The notes beneath the pieces were generated by a model. It had not been told where the DNA came from. It searched no databases and worked only from the letters and a program-made list of their open reading frames with translations. A DNA stretch of 64,000 nucleotides from Oscheius tipulae (Eukaryota; Nematoda; Chromadorea; Rhabditida; Rhabditidae), in the NCBI GenBank assembly GCA_037178975.1, contig JASJZH010000005.1, positions 6,138,001 through 6,202,000 on the forward strand, in the 5' to 3' direction. The position numbers and the translations under genes are program-made. Shown here piece after piece: positions 47,260-62,000 of this stretch (positions are counted from its first letter, which is position 1; each line of letters begins with the position of its first letter).

Positions 47260-50200
47260 TTAGAAGTTAGCCTCAAAGTTGGCCATCATTTCCATCTGAC
47301 TCGTCATGTCGATGTCGTTGTCACGCTCGCGTTGCAGACGCTCCCGTTCCTAATTTTACTCGTTTTTAAAATAGAAAAAAAGGATAAAAACCTGTTCTCT
47401 GAGAAGAAGGAGACGAGCCTGTTCGTCCTCTTGCTGCTGAAATCCGTAGGGCTGGACAGGAGGAGGAGGTCTTCTGACCTCACCGCGATCTTCGCGCATC
47501 TTTCTCAGGCGTTCCTCTTCCATTCGCTGGGCCTTGATCTGAAAATGGAACTTTGATTAAGACTAGCTTATATCATTCCCGAAATCACCATATTCCCCTG
47601 TTTTGTTGATACTTTTCACGAATTATTTTACCAAGAATAAAGTGTGAACAAAATACATTTTGCCCAGGCTGTTCCCAATCTTTTCCACTTGATATTGAAT
47701 TCAGTGTCTAGCATTTACTCCATTCTGATAAAAATCCATGAGCGAAGCCAGTAACCAATGTGTACAACAGGTGGCAGGCTGAGGGCAAGCATTTTTACTA
47801 CTCATTCATTGCAACAAAAACATGCTTCCTTGTACATTTATGTTCGTTTCCCACAAATATGTAGTTTCTCGTTCAAATAAGTACAAATATCTCTTTTCAT
47901 CGAACCAGTGATCGTTGCTGTTTGCTAGTTTACTGCCCTTTATCACTTTCTCCCAAAATATGTTTCAGTACTCGTTCCACTCGCAGTATTCTCTTCTCTT
48001 TTCAATATACTTGAGTTCAGTACGAGCAATCTCCTTATCCCGCATGTATCATCCTTTTTTACGCAAAACAAACCTTTTCCTCCTTGGACTTGTTCTTGTT
48101 CACGAACTGTTCGAACTGATTGGTGATAGACACCGGTTTCGGCATGTCAGGGGCCGTAGTCGGGAGCAGTTGATCCAGAATAGATTCACCTGCATTTCGT
48201 CGTTCATAACACGCATAGGACGAAACAAACCGATTCCGGCAGCACTGACTGGTTTCGGGTTCTGGAGGAGGGGCTTGGCACCCTCATGAACCACCGAAGA
48301 CGAGACCACCGGTGCGATTGGCGGAGCTAAAACTTCTTCATAAAACAATGGAAAAAAAATCGAAACTCACCGGGATTTGCGACTGGAATAGGTTTCGGTT
48401 GTTGAATTGGCTGTCCGGGCGGCGGAGTCGGTGTTCCAGAGACGGCTTCGCTACCATTAACTCCCTTTCCAGTGGCCGGCTTGCCATTAGTCTTCGGCTT
48501 CGGGGCTCCTCCACGTCCTCCGGTCATTTCATCCTCGCGTGGACCTACAGTAAACCATTGTTAGACATGTCTCTACTACTTTTTGGGCCCCGACACGCTC
48601 TCCGCTCTCAATGTCCTGAAACCGAGGATGGTCAGATTCATTTTCCGGCTGACCATCCTCTGAAAAACAGTAGGGAAAGAAAGAGAAGACGCTTCTTATT
48701 AACGGATAAACGAAGATAAACTAATACAATTCGAATACGATTAAGGAGGGGGTTTTCGTAAAGCGGCAGGGAGAGAGATGTTGGCGAGAGAAATACAATA
48801 CAAAGGGAAATAATGCCATGAAGAGACCTTGGGTTAAGCACAGGGAAGTTTGTGGTACGTGGAGAACAAGTGGGAGACGCCAATACCCGCTCGGTTTAGG
48901 AACTTGCGTAAGGTAATATTTCGTGAGCTATTTTCGGTACTGTATATACAGACAGGGGGAGATAACTATGACAAAGGAGAAGAGAGGCGGGCGGCGGCCA
49001 GGGGGGCTGCAGGTCTCTTAGTGTCGGACACTCACAGATGAAAGCCACCCCCAAACCGCCAGAGGGCCCGGAGCGTCCGGACATCGAGAGAGCGAGAGCC
49101 CCCCTTTTATCGTGCCCCGCCTAACCTGAATCAGAATCCGAGCTGTCGCTATCGCTGTCGGAACTGTCGCTGCTGCTGTCGCCGTCAGACGACGAGTTCG
49201 AATTGGCGCCCGTGGCTGCGGCAGTCGGAGCCGTAGGTGGTCTTCCCTGCGTAGAGGCTCGCTGCTGTTGAACATCGACTAAAACAGGAGAATTATTGGA
49301 GAAAAAGGGCTAAATGAGCTCGTTCATTGATCCTTCGGTATAGTATAAATTCATGGCGATGAAAACGATTATCTTTCGACCAAAATGAAGTTGAAAATGA
49401 TGAATAAGCGAGCACAAACAGTGCAGAAAAAAACTTTCTGTAGAAAGTTTCCTATTCGCAAACTTTAAGCAAGAAAAGTGGTGAGAGTATGTGCAGTTGA
49501 ACAGAGGGAAAGAAAGACCACGATACTACACATGACTGTACCATTTTTAGAAGAGGATGACTCTCCGGGCGGGATGCCACCCAGCTTCTTTAGCTGATCT
49601 TCAAGGTCGCGTTTACGCGATGAGATTTCGGATGCCGACTTCGGAACTGAAACCATCGTCATTGGGATAGCAGTACCCTCCGAATGTTAGTTGAAGTTAG
49701 TTCCGTTACCGGTGTTTTTTTTTTAGATAAAAGAGCAAAAACTCACGAGCTCCAGGTTTTCTTCCCTTCTTTCGTAGATAGGCTTGAACATACGCCTCCA
49801 GTTCCCTCAAAGTCTTCGGATTCAACGTCTCAAAGTCGATTTCAATCTCCTCGGGATTGAAGTCGTGCAACGGCTCCCGGCTCTCGATAATGCTGACGAC
49901 AAGATGCAGCTGGTCACCGGGCAGTTTGTTTATATCGAGGCTCAGCTGTCTCTTCTCGTCGTAGCTCATCGGCGTGTTGGCATGCTCGTCGCCAGAGTCG
50001 AATTCGGGATAGGTGTCGCGCCAAGGCTTCGGGTTGACTACCTGCAAGAATAATTTGTAAAATAGAACGAAAGAACAGGTTACCTTCGGCTTGTTCTTCG
50101 ATCCCGGCTTCCTTCCCCTTCTGGCTGGCTGTGGAACGTCAGAGACTGGCGGCGGTGGAGCAACCTTCGGCGTCGGCTTGATTTCTCGTTTCGCAGGCGG

Positions 50201-53200
50201 TGACATTGGCATTCCGTTCGACGTGGGCGACTCTTCCTTGATACGGCCAACCGGAGTACGTTGTAATGCTCTCATGGCCGGACTGGGCTGCGGAAGCGCT
50301 GCTCCCAACGATGCCAGAAGATTTTGGGCGTTGGCGAAGACGGAGTGCGGGATCGAGTAGCTCGTGCCGCCGACTCTGGCCTCCAGACGCTTCATCTTAA
50401 CTTCGAGCAGCACCTTGTTAACGTCGTTGACAGAGTTCACCTTCTCTTGCAAGCCCGAGAGAGCCTTCGAGATCTGGAAATAAATTCTGTACTTTTTTCT
50501 AGCATTTTTGTGGCCTCTTCTAAGGATTCCTTTGCACAAAAATTCAACGTTTCGTATCTAAACGTCTTGAACTATCTAAAAACTTGTAATATTCATACGA
50601 AGAAGGACAGATTCTATCTCTCACCTCGACCAGCAAAACTTCCATCTTCTCGTCCTCATCGAGTCCGTCAACAGCCACCGAGAGCTCTGGCTTGTGCTCG
50701 AACATCTCCTCATCGTCGGCAGGCAAATGCGCAAATTTGTCCTCGAAGATCTTCAAAATCTTCTTTCCGTGCATGTGAATGGGATCCGCGGGTGGATTGT
50801 ACTTGAAGCAGTTGTTGCACATCAGCCTCACATCTTCCGCCATCTCTTGCGCGTTCAGGTACTGCTTGTAGTCGTACTTCTTCTTGATCGTACCCAGATC
50901 CATCGGCTCGGCCACAATATCGTAGTAATCGAAGAGTTTCAGTCCCTCCACATCTACTGGCTCCAAGAAGGGCCAGTTGAACTCAGCGTTCCTAAAAAAA
51001 CATATGATACTTGGCTTCAAATATATTGCACTTTTTGCTCAAGAGATCGTGAATAATCTTCTGACAGCACTTCATCGATTCCGTGATTTTCCCCTTGAAA
51101 CGTGCCGGCATCGTGGCCCAGTCCGTAGTCGTGTGTGGTCTCTTGATCGGTCTCGTACTTTCTCGCCTATTAACAACCTAAAAACTGAGATTATCAAATG
51201 AGAACAAGAGGGAGCCCAACCTTGGCACTGTCGTCTTCTAAACCCGTAGTTGTGTCAGCTTTCCTCTTCACTCCCTTCAGCGTTTTGCTCACCGGCACAG
51301 GAGTGGCCTGAAATATTTTTTTCTACTTATTTTCAGGAAGAAAGTACCGTGGTGATGAGATCCGAAGTAGATGGCTTGACGTCTTCGGTGAGGAGATCAT
51401 CGGCGATTGAAGAGCTGTCAGCTGCACCTTTCTGCACGGAGACGGACGATTCTCTCGACGCTGAAATTGCTAAAAATAAAACTTAGCCATCAACTCTTTG
51501 AGCTAAATGTTAAACGGAACCAAACACCACTACTTGTAGGCAGCACAACGAGTACAACAGTAAAATGGATATAGAACAGGCAGAGAGGTCCATTTTTGAG
51601 ATTTAGGAAAAGGAGTGATTAGTTCCGAGGATTTGCAAAAACTGGACCTCGAAGAGTGGCATTATGAAAATGGTCAAGAATACGGTCAGTCGAGTCTTCA
51701 CTCCCACCTCGGCCTACGGAGCTTCCTTTTTTTGGTCCTCCTGCTCCCTTCTTCGCGTTTCCCTTCGGGCCGCGCTTGTTCGACGGTCGGGGGATCTCCT
51801 GCTCCTGAAAATTAACTACTTTATACTGAAAACTTCTAGATATTTTATTGAAACTGTTTTTGTGTCTCTCACTCTTTCCCCAATCAAAATTTCTGTACTA
51901 TCTGTCGTAAGTGTACCTCCTTGGGCATTGTCCGTATCAAGTCTTTGAACAATGTCTCTAAATTTCTGGCCATCAGTGTCACGTCGTCTTCTGCCTCGTT
52001 GTACGTGTAGCAGTTGCTGTACACGGTCAGGAAGTCCTGAAAAAGGGAAAATGACTCACTGGATCAGGTGCTTTGGCCATCTTGTTGAGAATAAACTGCT
52101 CGAGATCTTTAGCCATCGTGACGACGCCATAATGCGGCGGATTGTAGGTGTAGCAGTTATTGAACATCGTCATGATGTCCTATAACGGCAGAATGAAAAA
52201 TGGAGGTTGTAACCACAATTAGTACTGGAGGAGAAAGAAAATCAAATAGCCACGAGACGAGAGAAATAGATGCGAAATGAATGAAAACACCGGAACAGAT
52301 CTCGAACGCTTTTTTGGGGTGGTACATTGTGGTTACAACCTGTTACTTTTTTGGGTTCAGCGCTTTGTTTCTCTCGAGCAGATTATTCTTATCAACCTAC
52401 GAAAGAATCTCTTCGTTCATATAGGGAAGAAATTCCTTCACAGGATGGCTTGTTTAACACGGTTTTATCCCATAATGACCACGAGGGAGACGTTTAAAGA
52501 AGCGTGAAGGAACCAAATGGTCAAAGCCAGTGGACGGGTTAGAAAGAACAGTCGAGATAGTAGGATATAGAGGGAGGAAATGAAGGTGAATGAGGCTATC
52601 GAACGTTGGACACATGGTATGGAATTCTGGTTCTTCTTGACAGATTTCATACTCGTTCATTACCAAAAAAGTCCATACCACGGTTGAAAAAGAGAAAGTG
52701 GAGAAAAATGAAGGGAATAGAGTTTAACCCACAAATGTAGACCCAACTGGTTCGAAATATGTTCCGGTGACAGGCAAACACGCACAAACACAAATAGAGT
52801 GAAATTAGGCAAAGACTGAGGACGCGGGATGCTAGGACAAGAGACCAAGAAAAAGAAGGGCTGAACAAAAAAACTTACCTCCATGCATTCGGTGGCCGAA
52901 TTGTAGTAGCAGTTCTTCAGTCGCTTCTCGATCGAACCGAGATCCATGGGTCGCTTGATAATCTTGTGATAGTCCTAAAATATTGAGGTGTACGGGAAAG
53001 GCTAGAAACATACTACAAGCGCCAGTTTAACAGTGTCCACAGGCATATTGAACGGCCACGAGTGCTTGTGCTTCTTCGTGTCTCTCAAGACGACATTTAA
53101 TAAATAGTCCAGCTGATTCGTGTGTCTTGTGGGCTTCCCAATTGGCGGTATGACACGCGGCTGAACAATTCCATTCACCGGTTCCTGAATTTCAAGTACT

Positions 53201-53378
53201 TTTGAAATTAGACAAAAACCTGTCTAGGCGTCGCCCAGGGATTTTCGGCAGGAACGGGAGCCTCGTTGGTACCCTCTGCAGCCTGGGAGGTCTCGTCGTC
53301 GATGGTCAGACCATTCTCCGCCGGGGCTTCTGATGTACTAACCCCGTCGTTGTTAATAAGAGGATCATCAGAGGACAT
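47260..53378 (-). CDS. bet-1: BET-family double bromodomain protein (BRD4/BET-1-like)
   Basis: Nuclear reader of acetylated histones that supports transcription and cell-fate maintenance. I read 19 exons per isoform from 53378 to 47260, about 1005 residues in frame. BD1: [17 protein letters not shown], then [19 protein letters not shown], then one of two alternative exons (see separate entries). BD2: [34 protein letters not shown] and [17 protein letters not shown], with the acetyl-lysine Asn present. Next come the ET domain ([47 protein letters not shown]), a Ser/Asp tract (about 49126-49190) like the BRD4 phospho-site, and Pro-rich exons. The C-terminal motif ends [23 protein letters not shown], similar in layout to the P-TEFb-binding end of long BRD4. 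So this is a long-isoform BET protein. Confidence 0.94.
51917..52036 (-). other. bet-1: BET alternative exon B (BD1-like loop)
   Basis: A 120-nt exon, phase 0 at both ends, with acceptor CTTTTTCAG and donor GAG|GTACAC. It encodes [19 protein letters not shown] and continues to LIRTMPKE, the same 40-residue segment as exon A. The loop ([11 protein letters not shown]) resembles BD1 loops of BET proteins. It starts only 23 nt after exon A ends. Confidence 0.88.
52060..52179 (-). other. bet-1: BET alternative exon A (BD2-like loop)
   Basis: A 120-nt exon, phase 0 at both ends, with acceptor TTATAG and donor CCA|GTGAGT. It encodes [20 protein letters not shown] and continues to KMAKAPDP: bromodomain helix B, the BC loop with the acetyl-lysine-binding Asn, and helix C. 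The loop ([11 protein letters not shown]) resembles BD2 loops of BET proteins. Confidence 0.88.
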
Positions 53379-56129
53379 TCTTGTCCTGATACCTGCAAGA
53401 TGGCAAATTAGGAAGAGAAGTGCAATTCAAGAGTAAAAGCAAATAGATGCAATGCGAGAGTAAAGTAACTGCTCGGAACATGAATTTTCCGAACGACTGT
53501 AAATGGAAAAGTGGAAGAACGATATCTGCGCGAGAAAAGTAGCCATTCAAAATCATGTTTTCCCGTAATGTTCGTTTAATAACTCAGCAGAATCCTGAAA
53601 AAAAAAACATTGGAAAATCAGCAAAAAAACAAGAGTAGAAGCGCAAAACAAGCGTAGATAATTTGAATGAAAGAAACGGGCGGGAAAGTAAAGAGGCGTT
53701 CGCGTAAGGTCGCTCAATGGGCCGGGGACACAAAGCAACAGGAGGGCACACGCCGTAGTACTACGCTTAGTAAGAGCCGACGACCAAAAGGGAGAATGGG
53801 TACAAAGACGAACAGGTAATTTCCTAACAAAGAATCGATACGGAATGCTGTTGCAACAAAGGGCGACAGGTGAAAGTGATGGACTTGTTGTCATTCCCAC
53901 CTCCCTCGGGCGGAAAATGCCATCTATTCAACAAAGATCATTGCGTGGACACAGTTTCGAGAAGGCATGGAAAGAAAAGGATCAACGGGTTTCATGTGTT
54001 GTTTTGGATGGGAACGATGACCTTATTTGGCAAGGACAGCATGAAAATACAGGATTTCGAATGAAAGATTGGAAAACGGCTTCTTGTAACTTGTTTGGGG
54101 ATATCTGAGGTTTTGGAACGGATGAAAACAAGGCTTGAAATGAAAGAAACGAGGTTTTTGATCAGGCCAAATGGTTTTCACGTCTCGAGTTGTTTGAAGC
54201 CTGTTAATCGCTGTTTGCAAACGGAAACAAGTAAAGGAGTAAGAAAAAGAGCTTCCCAGTCTGCAAAAATAGTGAAACTTGTGATTTTTCCATTGTAAAA
54301 CCTCGTTTTTGTCCAAAGATCATCAAATGACGTCATTGGGATCTTACAAATGCGGATCTGAGCAAACTTTCACATAAAGATTCGGAGAAATATTAATATG
54401 TCATAGAGGCTGCGAAAAGGTCAAAAATCGTTTCTAAAATCGAAATCTAGAACAAAATCGATGAATTACGCACAGCGGCCCTCGGACTGCAAATGTTGCG
54501 AAATTTCATAGTCGGCTTTCTTGATTTTCGCGATTCTCATGATTTCTTGATCTTTTACCGTGTAGACGTACCAAAAAGACAGTAGGAGAGAAGGGCACAT
54601 TGAGCGGGCCCGGAATCGATAGGTGTTCTGTAGGAGAGGCTAGCGAGTAAAGCAACGTGAAATTGTGGAATTTCTATGCTTTTTCTGCATCTATTTGGTG
54701 CTGTTTGTTCCTGAAATTTTTAGAGATGTTTTTTGATCTTTTTTTCCCCAATTTTGCTCTAGGCTAGGACTGACAGCCCCCTGGATCTAGGAGAAAACGC
54801 GACGCGAGCGCGCGCGCATGAGTCACCCGAAAAGCGGCGTCAGACGAGGAGACACTGCCGTCGATCGATCTACCTAGATGCAAGTGAAAAGAAAGAGAGC
54901 TCGGCAGAGAGATTATGCACTAGAGCGATGGCACAGACAGACGCCAGTCTCTGCGTGTCTAACACCGCGTCATGGGACACGAAACTAGCACGGGGAGTGG
55001 CGAAATCCGGCCGGGGAGGCCCAATTTTCTGTGGAATCAGTGATGGAAAGTTGCCAAAAACCCTAAGGCATAGACTTGCCTCGGAATAACCATTTTGACA
55101 TGCAAAAAAGCATCGAAAAAGGCCTGAAATTGCGAGAAGGCCAAGCAGCAGCAAGGACGACGACACGCGACACAGACCGCGCGCGCGGCTCACGTCCTAC
55201 TTTCACGCTCTGAAACTGTTAGAACCCGGATTTTGGGCTGGAACAGCACTTTGTTGACTACGTATCCCCTGGCTACTGTCATTCTCCACCTATCCGTCAC
55301 GAAAAGACCGCACGAGAAGCGTATTGTCGGCCGCAAGCGGGGCAGTCGTGGGTAGGAAATGACAACAGCCCACACGCACGCGTCTCACTGCCCTCTATGC
55401 TGTGATTGGTCAGTGCTAGGCGATGGCTTCCGACGCGTCGCGGTCGACCCAATTGTTATAGGCGGCACGGACTCGCAGCGACAAGGATTACGGTCAATTC
55501 GAACTGAAGAATACTTTGAATTCGACAAAACGTATTCTAGATCACTAAACTTGGCATTCGCCTAGAAACAACCACAAAAAAAACCTGGTACTGCTAAGCT
55601 TTTGTTTCATCGGTGTAATCTTGTAAAATGACTCCATCTTTTTATTTTACTGTTTTTTTATGATACCATCTTTTCGCAGTAATTTGACACTTTTCTCAGC
55701 AAAATCAGAGAAAAACAATATAGAAAAATCAAATAAGAAACGCAGAGAAGGAACAAAACGGAGCTGGACTTTCAGATTTCCCACCCTTGCTCATCTCAGA
55801 ATCCCTTTGTGCACGGATTCAAACTAAACTCGAATACGTTTTCTCATTATCTTGTGCCTCTTGCTTTTCATTTTCCTTTAGCTTGTTTTTGCTGCTAAAC
55901 TACTACAACAACGTTTGAAACTACACACAAACGATTGTAGAAGTTATGTGTTTTGCTCTTCTGACAAGTCATTACGCCTTACAGTCAGCTTCAGGATTCT
56001 TCGTTTTCTAATTATTTTTTTTTTGCTTTTTGCTTCTCCAGCAATAATCTGAAACCTTCCATTCACTAATGTCTGTATAATCAACTTTCAACTTTTAATC
56101 TTCATTTCACGTAGAGCTTTCATTTCCAG
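53379..56129. other. Intergenic region between divergent BET and RUVBL2 genes
   Basis: About 2.75 kb, probably holding 5' UTRs and promoters of two ubiquitously needed genes. A TTGCAG acceptor lies about 15 nt upstream of the BET start. A CpG- and GCGC-rich patch occurs around 54800-54825. Open frames here are short and lack family similarity. Confidence 0.45.
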
Positions 56130-57752
<1,623 letters not shown>

Positions 57753-57897
57753 TCTACCTCTTTCCCCCGTTGTTAGTCCCCCGATACTCATTGTTAATAC
57801 GTTGTTACGTTCCCGATGACTATTTCTGTTACTTCAGCTTCATTTCAACGATTAAAATTCAACAAAACACTAGAGAAATTCTAATAACAGAAGGAAT

Positions 57898-58726
57898 CTA
57901 GACGAGATCCTTAAAGGAGCGACGGGCCTTGTCCTGCAAATTGCGTGATTGTAGAGAAATGGGGAAAAGAAATACCTTGTAGAAATAGTCTGGTTTTTCG
58001 TCCCACAGACCAAGATCCCGTTCGCGATTCAGCTCGTCTTGCTTGTTATAGTTGTGATAGGTCAGCAGGTACTTGATTCTCTTGCACAGCTCGTGCCAGC
58101 GTCTCGGCGCGTTGTTCTTCAACTTGTCCGCGTAGAGATTACGGTAGTGGATGAGTTTAATCAGCTCGTTAGCTCTGTGTTGACCGGGGAAGCCGCGCAG
58201 CCAACTCGGAGCATGGTACTGAAAATATTTACCATTTTTCTCCACTAAAATGGTTTAAAATTACCTGAAGTTGCGCCGGATGCAGGCTGCCATCACCCAG
58301 GAGATCAATATAATCGTTTTGTCCGAATCGGGCCTGCGATTCGCGCCAATTGTTTCGGACTTTGTATTCTGGACGGGCGACAGGGACTTTGCAGTCGGGG
58401 ATACGGGGAAGAGCATCAGCTCCCGGACGGTGGTAGCGGTAGACGTAGCCAGCATCCGTGGGACGGGCGGAGGACTGAATATTACCGGATTATTTACGGC
58501 TTGGTGTATGGAAACCAAGAGTCAAATATCGGGTGTGACAATCTGAGTAAGTACATTTCTTTTCCGGTCATTTCTTGTGAAATAAAACAAAAAAATTGAT
58601 AACACTAACCTTCTCCCTATCGTCGACTACTCTTGGAACACTGCTTCGATCGTGAAATAGTCTGACTGCGCCCGCTGGAACCGTCGTGATACATCGACCC
58701 AGAAGACTGGGTTTCGCCGTGATCAT
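57898..58726 (-). CDS. mrpl-51: Mitochondrial ribosomal protein mL51 (MRPL51)
   Basis: Large-subunit protein of the mitochondrial ribosome. Four exons: 58726-58610, 58474-58265, 58218-57976 and 57933-57898, giving 201 residues. The N-terminus MITAKPSLLGRCITTVPAG is a targeting sequence. The conserved family core is FGQNDYIDLLGDGSLHPAQL, then APSWLRGFPGQHRANELIKL, and later RWHELCKRIKYLLTYHNYNK, matching the WLRGW and LNKRIRYLYKHFN blocks of vertebrate MRPL51. The start follows directly after GTACAG, an acceptor-like site. It lies about 320 bp downstream of Integrator subunit 6 on the same strand, so it may be an operon partner. Confidence 0.88.
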
Positions 58727-59044
58727 CTGTACACAATCAGCTATAAATTCTCTACCAATAACAAAGAGTAAAGATGGTCTTTCAACCACGAGTCGAAAAG
58801 AAAACGGTAAGAAAACTTAACATTTAGCCCTTGAGATCACAACAAAGTTTTGAAAAGATTCACACGATGAGCAAACCCGTAAAAATAGTTGAGGCACCGG
58901 TCTATTTATAAGGAGCACATAGGGACAGTGAGGGAGAAGGAATGTTTTGAGGAGACACCGAAAAGACCCGTAAAAAGTGGGTGTTTCGAAGATGAAGAGA
59001 TCAAAGAGGGAAGAAAGTGGACTAGAAGGGTGTAGAGGGAAACG

Positions 59045-62000
59045 TTATTTCCTGGGGCAGAGACTGTTGTGGATCTGTTCGACTGCCTTCTTCTCCTGTT
59101 CGAGCTCCTTCGCGAGAGCTGTTCGCTTGAAGCGGAGGCTGTGTCGACGAGCATGTTCCAGAAGTTCCACTGCGTCGGAAGCGGCAAGAGTACAGACAGA
59201 GGCTTTAATCTCGTTTAGACTGACCGTGTCTGGAAAAGCAATGTCAATACTTACAGAACTAAAATGAACGAACCATTGCTTCTCTCCGAACGGACCGTCT
59301 CCTGGATCGCCAGTTTCCTATGTTTCATATCAGCCTCGCTCAGCTTCTGTTCCAAGATCAAGACTTTCTGTTTTTTCTTTTTCGGCTGAGGGATATCCAG
59401 TTCGTCGTCTAGTCGACATGTGTCCATAGATTCCTGAACAATAGATAAATAATAATGAAGAGCTCCCTCACCACGACGTCTTTCTCCACCCCGTTGCCAT
59501 TCTGCTTCTCCAGATAGCCGTTTGTGTGATTTGTCGTCGTCGGTTCGGTGAGATCTTCCATGTCGAGATCTGAGGTGTAGGAAATGTCCGAGACGACGGA
59601 GGATCGTTCACTGATCGACTTTCTCTTTTCTCTCCACTCGCCCAGGAAATTCGGGGCCAGAGGTCCGGCTTTCCTTCTCTGCGGTCGTCCTCGTCGATTT
59701 TTCATCGAATCTCTCGGAACGGCTGGGTTGTTCTCGGCCTGCTCTCCAACCTGAATATCAATATTGTTTCGAGGGCGAAAAGAAATTAACCTCATCAATG
59801 GACATGTTCTTCTTGTCCGTCTTGAACGGATTTCCGAAGGCATGTGTCCGAGTTGCTTGAGTCTCCAACTGGCGCAGTGGTGCCATTCCAATATCAATTT
59901 GTGCCTTGACGTACTCGTCGTAGTTGCCCATCTGTTGGACTGGCAGGTTATGGAGCTCTTCTGAAAAGGATGATTTTTTTTTCAGCTCTATTGATGGAAA
60001 AAAACCTGTAAAAATGAAAAGAAAGGAAGACTATCTTACCGGAATGATGTAGCTTGATGTTCAGGCCGGGTCGACCGCCTTCCAGCTGCGGAATTGTGCT
60101 GTCTCTCACCAACATCTTTAAATTCGTCATCATTCTGAGTACAAAATTAGTTCTTTAAAGGAGAAATGTACCTCGGAAGAGCCGCGACAAGCTCAGACCC
60201 CTTCAAATTGAGCGGGTATTTGTACGTTGACGGCGCCCATCGTATCCGCTCCTCGGCAAAATGAACGTCGATGTGTTGGCGTTGAGAGACTGCGGACTCG
60301 AGGAGAGTTTCTGGATCGACAAACAGTTCCTCTTCGACCGGCTGCGGAGTCACGTTTCTCGGATCGCGACGGCTTTCCGTTCGTCGTTCTTTTTTCACAG
60401 GAGCCTCCATCTTGGTCTTATGTCCCTTCGCCATCTCACGACAACTCTCTCGTACTTCCAAGTGGGCCTGAAGAATTGTATTTGCCCTTTCAAGATTTCA
60501 AACTCACACATTGGAAGGTGTTACTGCTCTGAATTATTGCCTCTTCGAGGGAAGCTTGGATCTTTGCCTTCTCGTCCCTACCCTGCAATGTGAGAGTATT
60601 GATGTGGTTCAGGAGATTTTGGGGATAGAGTTGTCGAGTTCCTCCCTCGTCGAGGAGTGCTACGCCCTGGATGCGGTATTTGGCAAAGGCTTTACGAAGA
60701 TTCTGAAAGTCGGACAGGATAGAAACCACAGGACTCAAATTACGCTCATGTAGTAAGGAGGAACGTTGTCCATATAGGTGTCCATCCGTCTCTTCCACTC
60801 GGATTTATCTTTTACGCTGATGTCGTTCTAAACGAATTTTATGTTTGTCTCAAAAAAGAGTAAACCTTCAGATCCTGGACAAGTTGATACAAAACGGGAT
60901 AGTTATAAGGCATGAGGAAGAGATTAACGCCATTCCCGTTGGACATCATTTTCAAGAAGCCGAACGGCTTGCCGAATCCCTCATTTTTGCCAGAATTATG
61001 TACGAAAATCTGTAAACACACACATTACACAAAAAAGCAAAAAGATAAAACACCTGAAGACACTGTCGTTCGTCCTGTGAACCTCTAAATCTCTCCATCA
61101 TGTAGTCAGTAATGGGCGACGGCTCGAGTTCGTACTTTTCGAAGGCAAAATCCGTATGAAGAAGAGACGTGACGGGGTCCTGCCCGAAATGGATGACTGG
61201 ATAGGCTGTTCGTGGAGGCAGACCGCTAAAGTTGTGATTTCCAATAGCTCCAACAAGGAACTCACTCTACCCTCCGGTACCAATAGCTCTCGGGAATCGG
61301 CCAGTTTCCGGAAAACTTGTTGTTCGCCTGGGCTCGAACGTATATCCTCGTCAGCGGCCTCATTTCCAATCGTTTCTTTAGACGTGTTTCAGGACTGTCG
61401 GCTTCGCCATTTACGCGAAGATCTGCACATATTGATCCGAAATGGAATAAAAACTACTTTGAATCTGCGGACAGACGAATTTGACCGTTATTCCGGGAAG
61501 AATGATGTTCTGCTGGATGGTTTCGCAGCATGGGGTGAACTGTCGATGCGAGATGACCCGAAAGGATGTACCTAAATTTAAAAATGGAGTGAAAATTAAA
61601 GAATAATCTCATACCTCCAACCAAATTTGATAGTTTTTCGATGTTAGGATTGTCAGTCTCTACCCGGCCTCCATTTGGCCAAGCAGTGGGTTCGGCGCCC
61701 ATTCTAAGGACCTAACAATTTCGAATAATGCGGTCAAAATGAACAAAATACCACGCTAAAGAACTTCTGATCCCATCTGTACACCTCTTTCACAAAATCC
61801 TGCGTATTTCTGCTCTCCAATTTTGGATTCGCGGGGAGATCGTCCACCGCTGTTCCGTCCGTAAAGGCGATGAAGACGACGGGATCAATATAGAAGGGAC
61901 ATCTTCCGTAAGCGTAATTCTCGATTCCTAGGCGGGAGTCACGACGATCAAGTTTAGAGATAGTACCTGATGCCTGTCGTGAGAGGTTGACATATTGGAA

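Noticed and set aside
51917-52179. Using both BET exons in tandem
   Set aside because: A 23-nt intron is too short to splice, and inclusion of both would duplicate half of a bromodomain.
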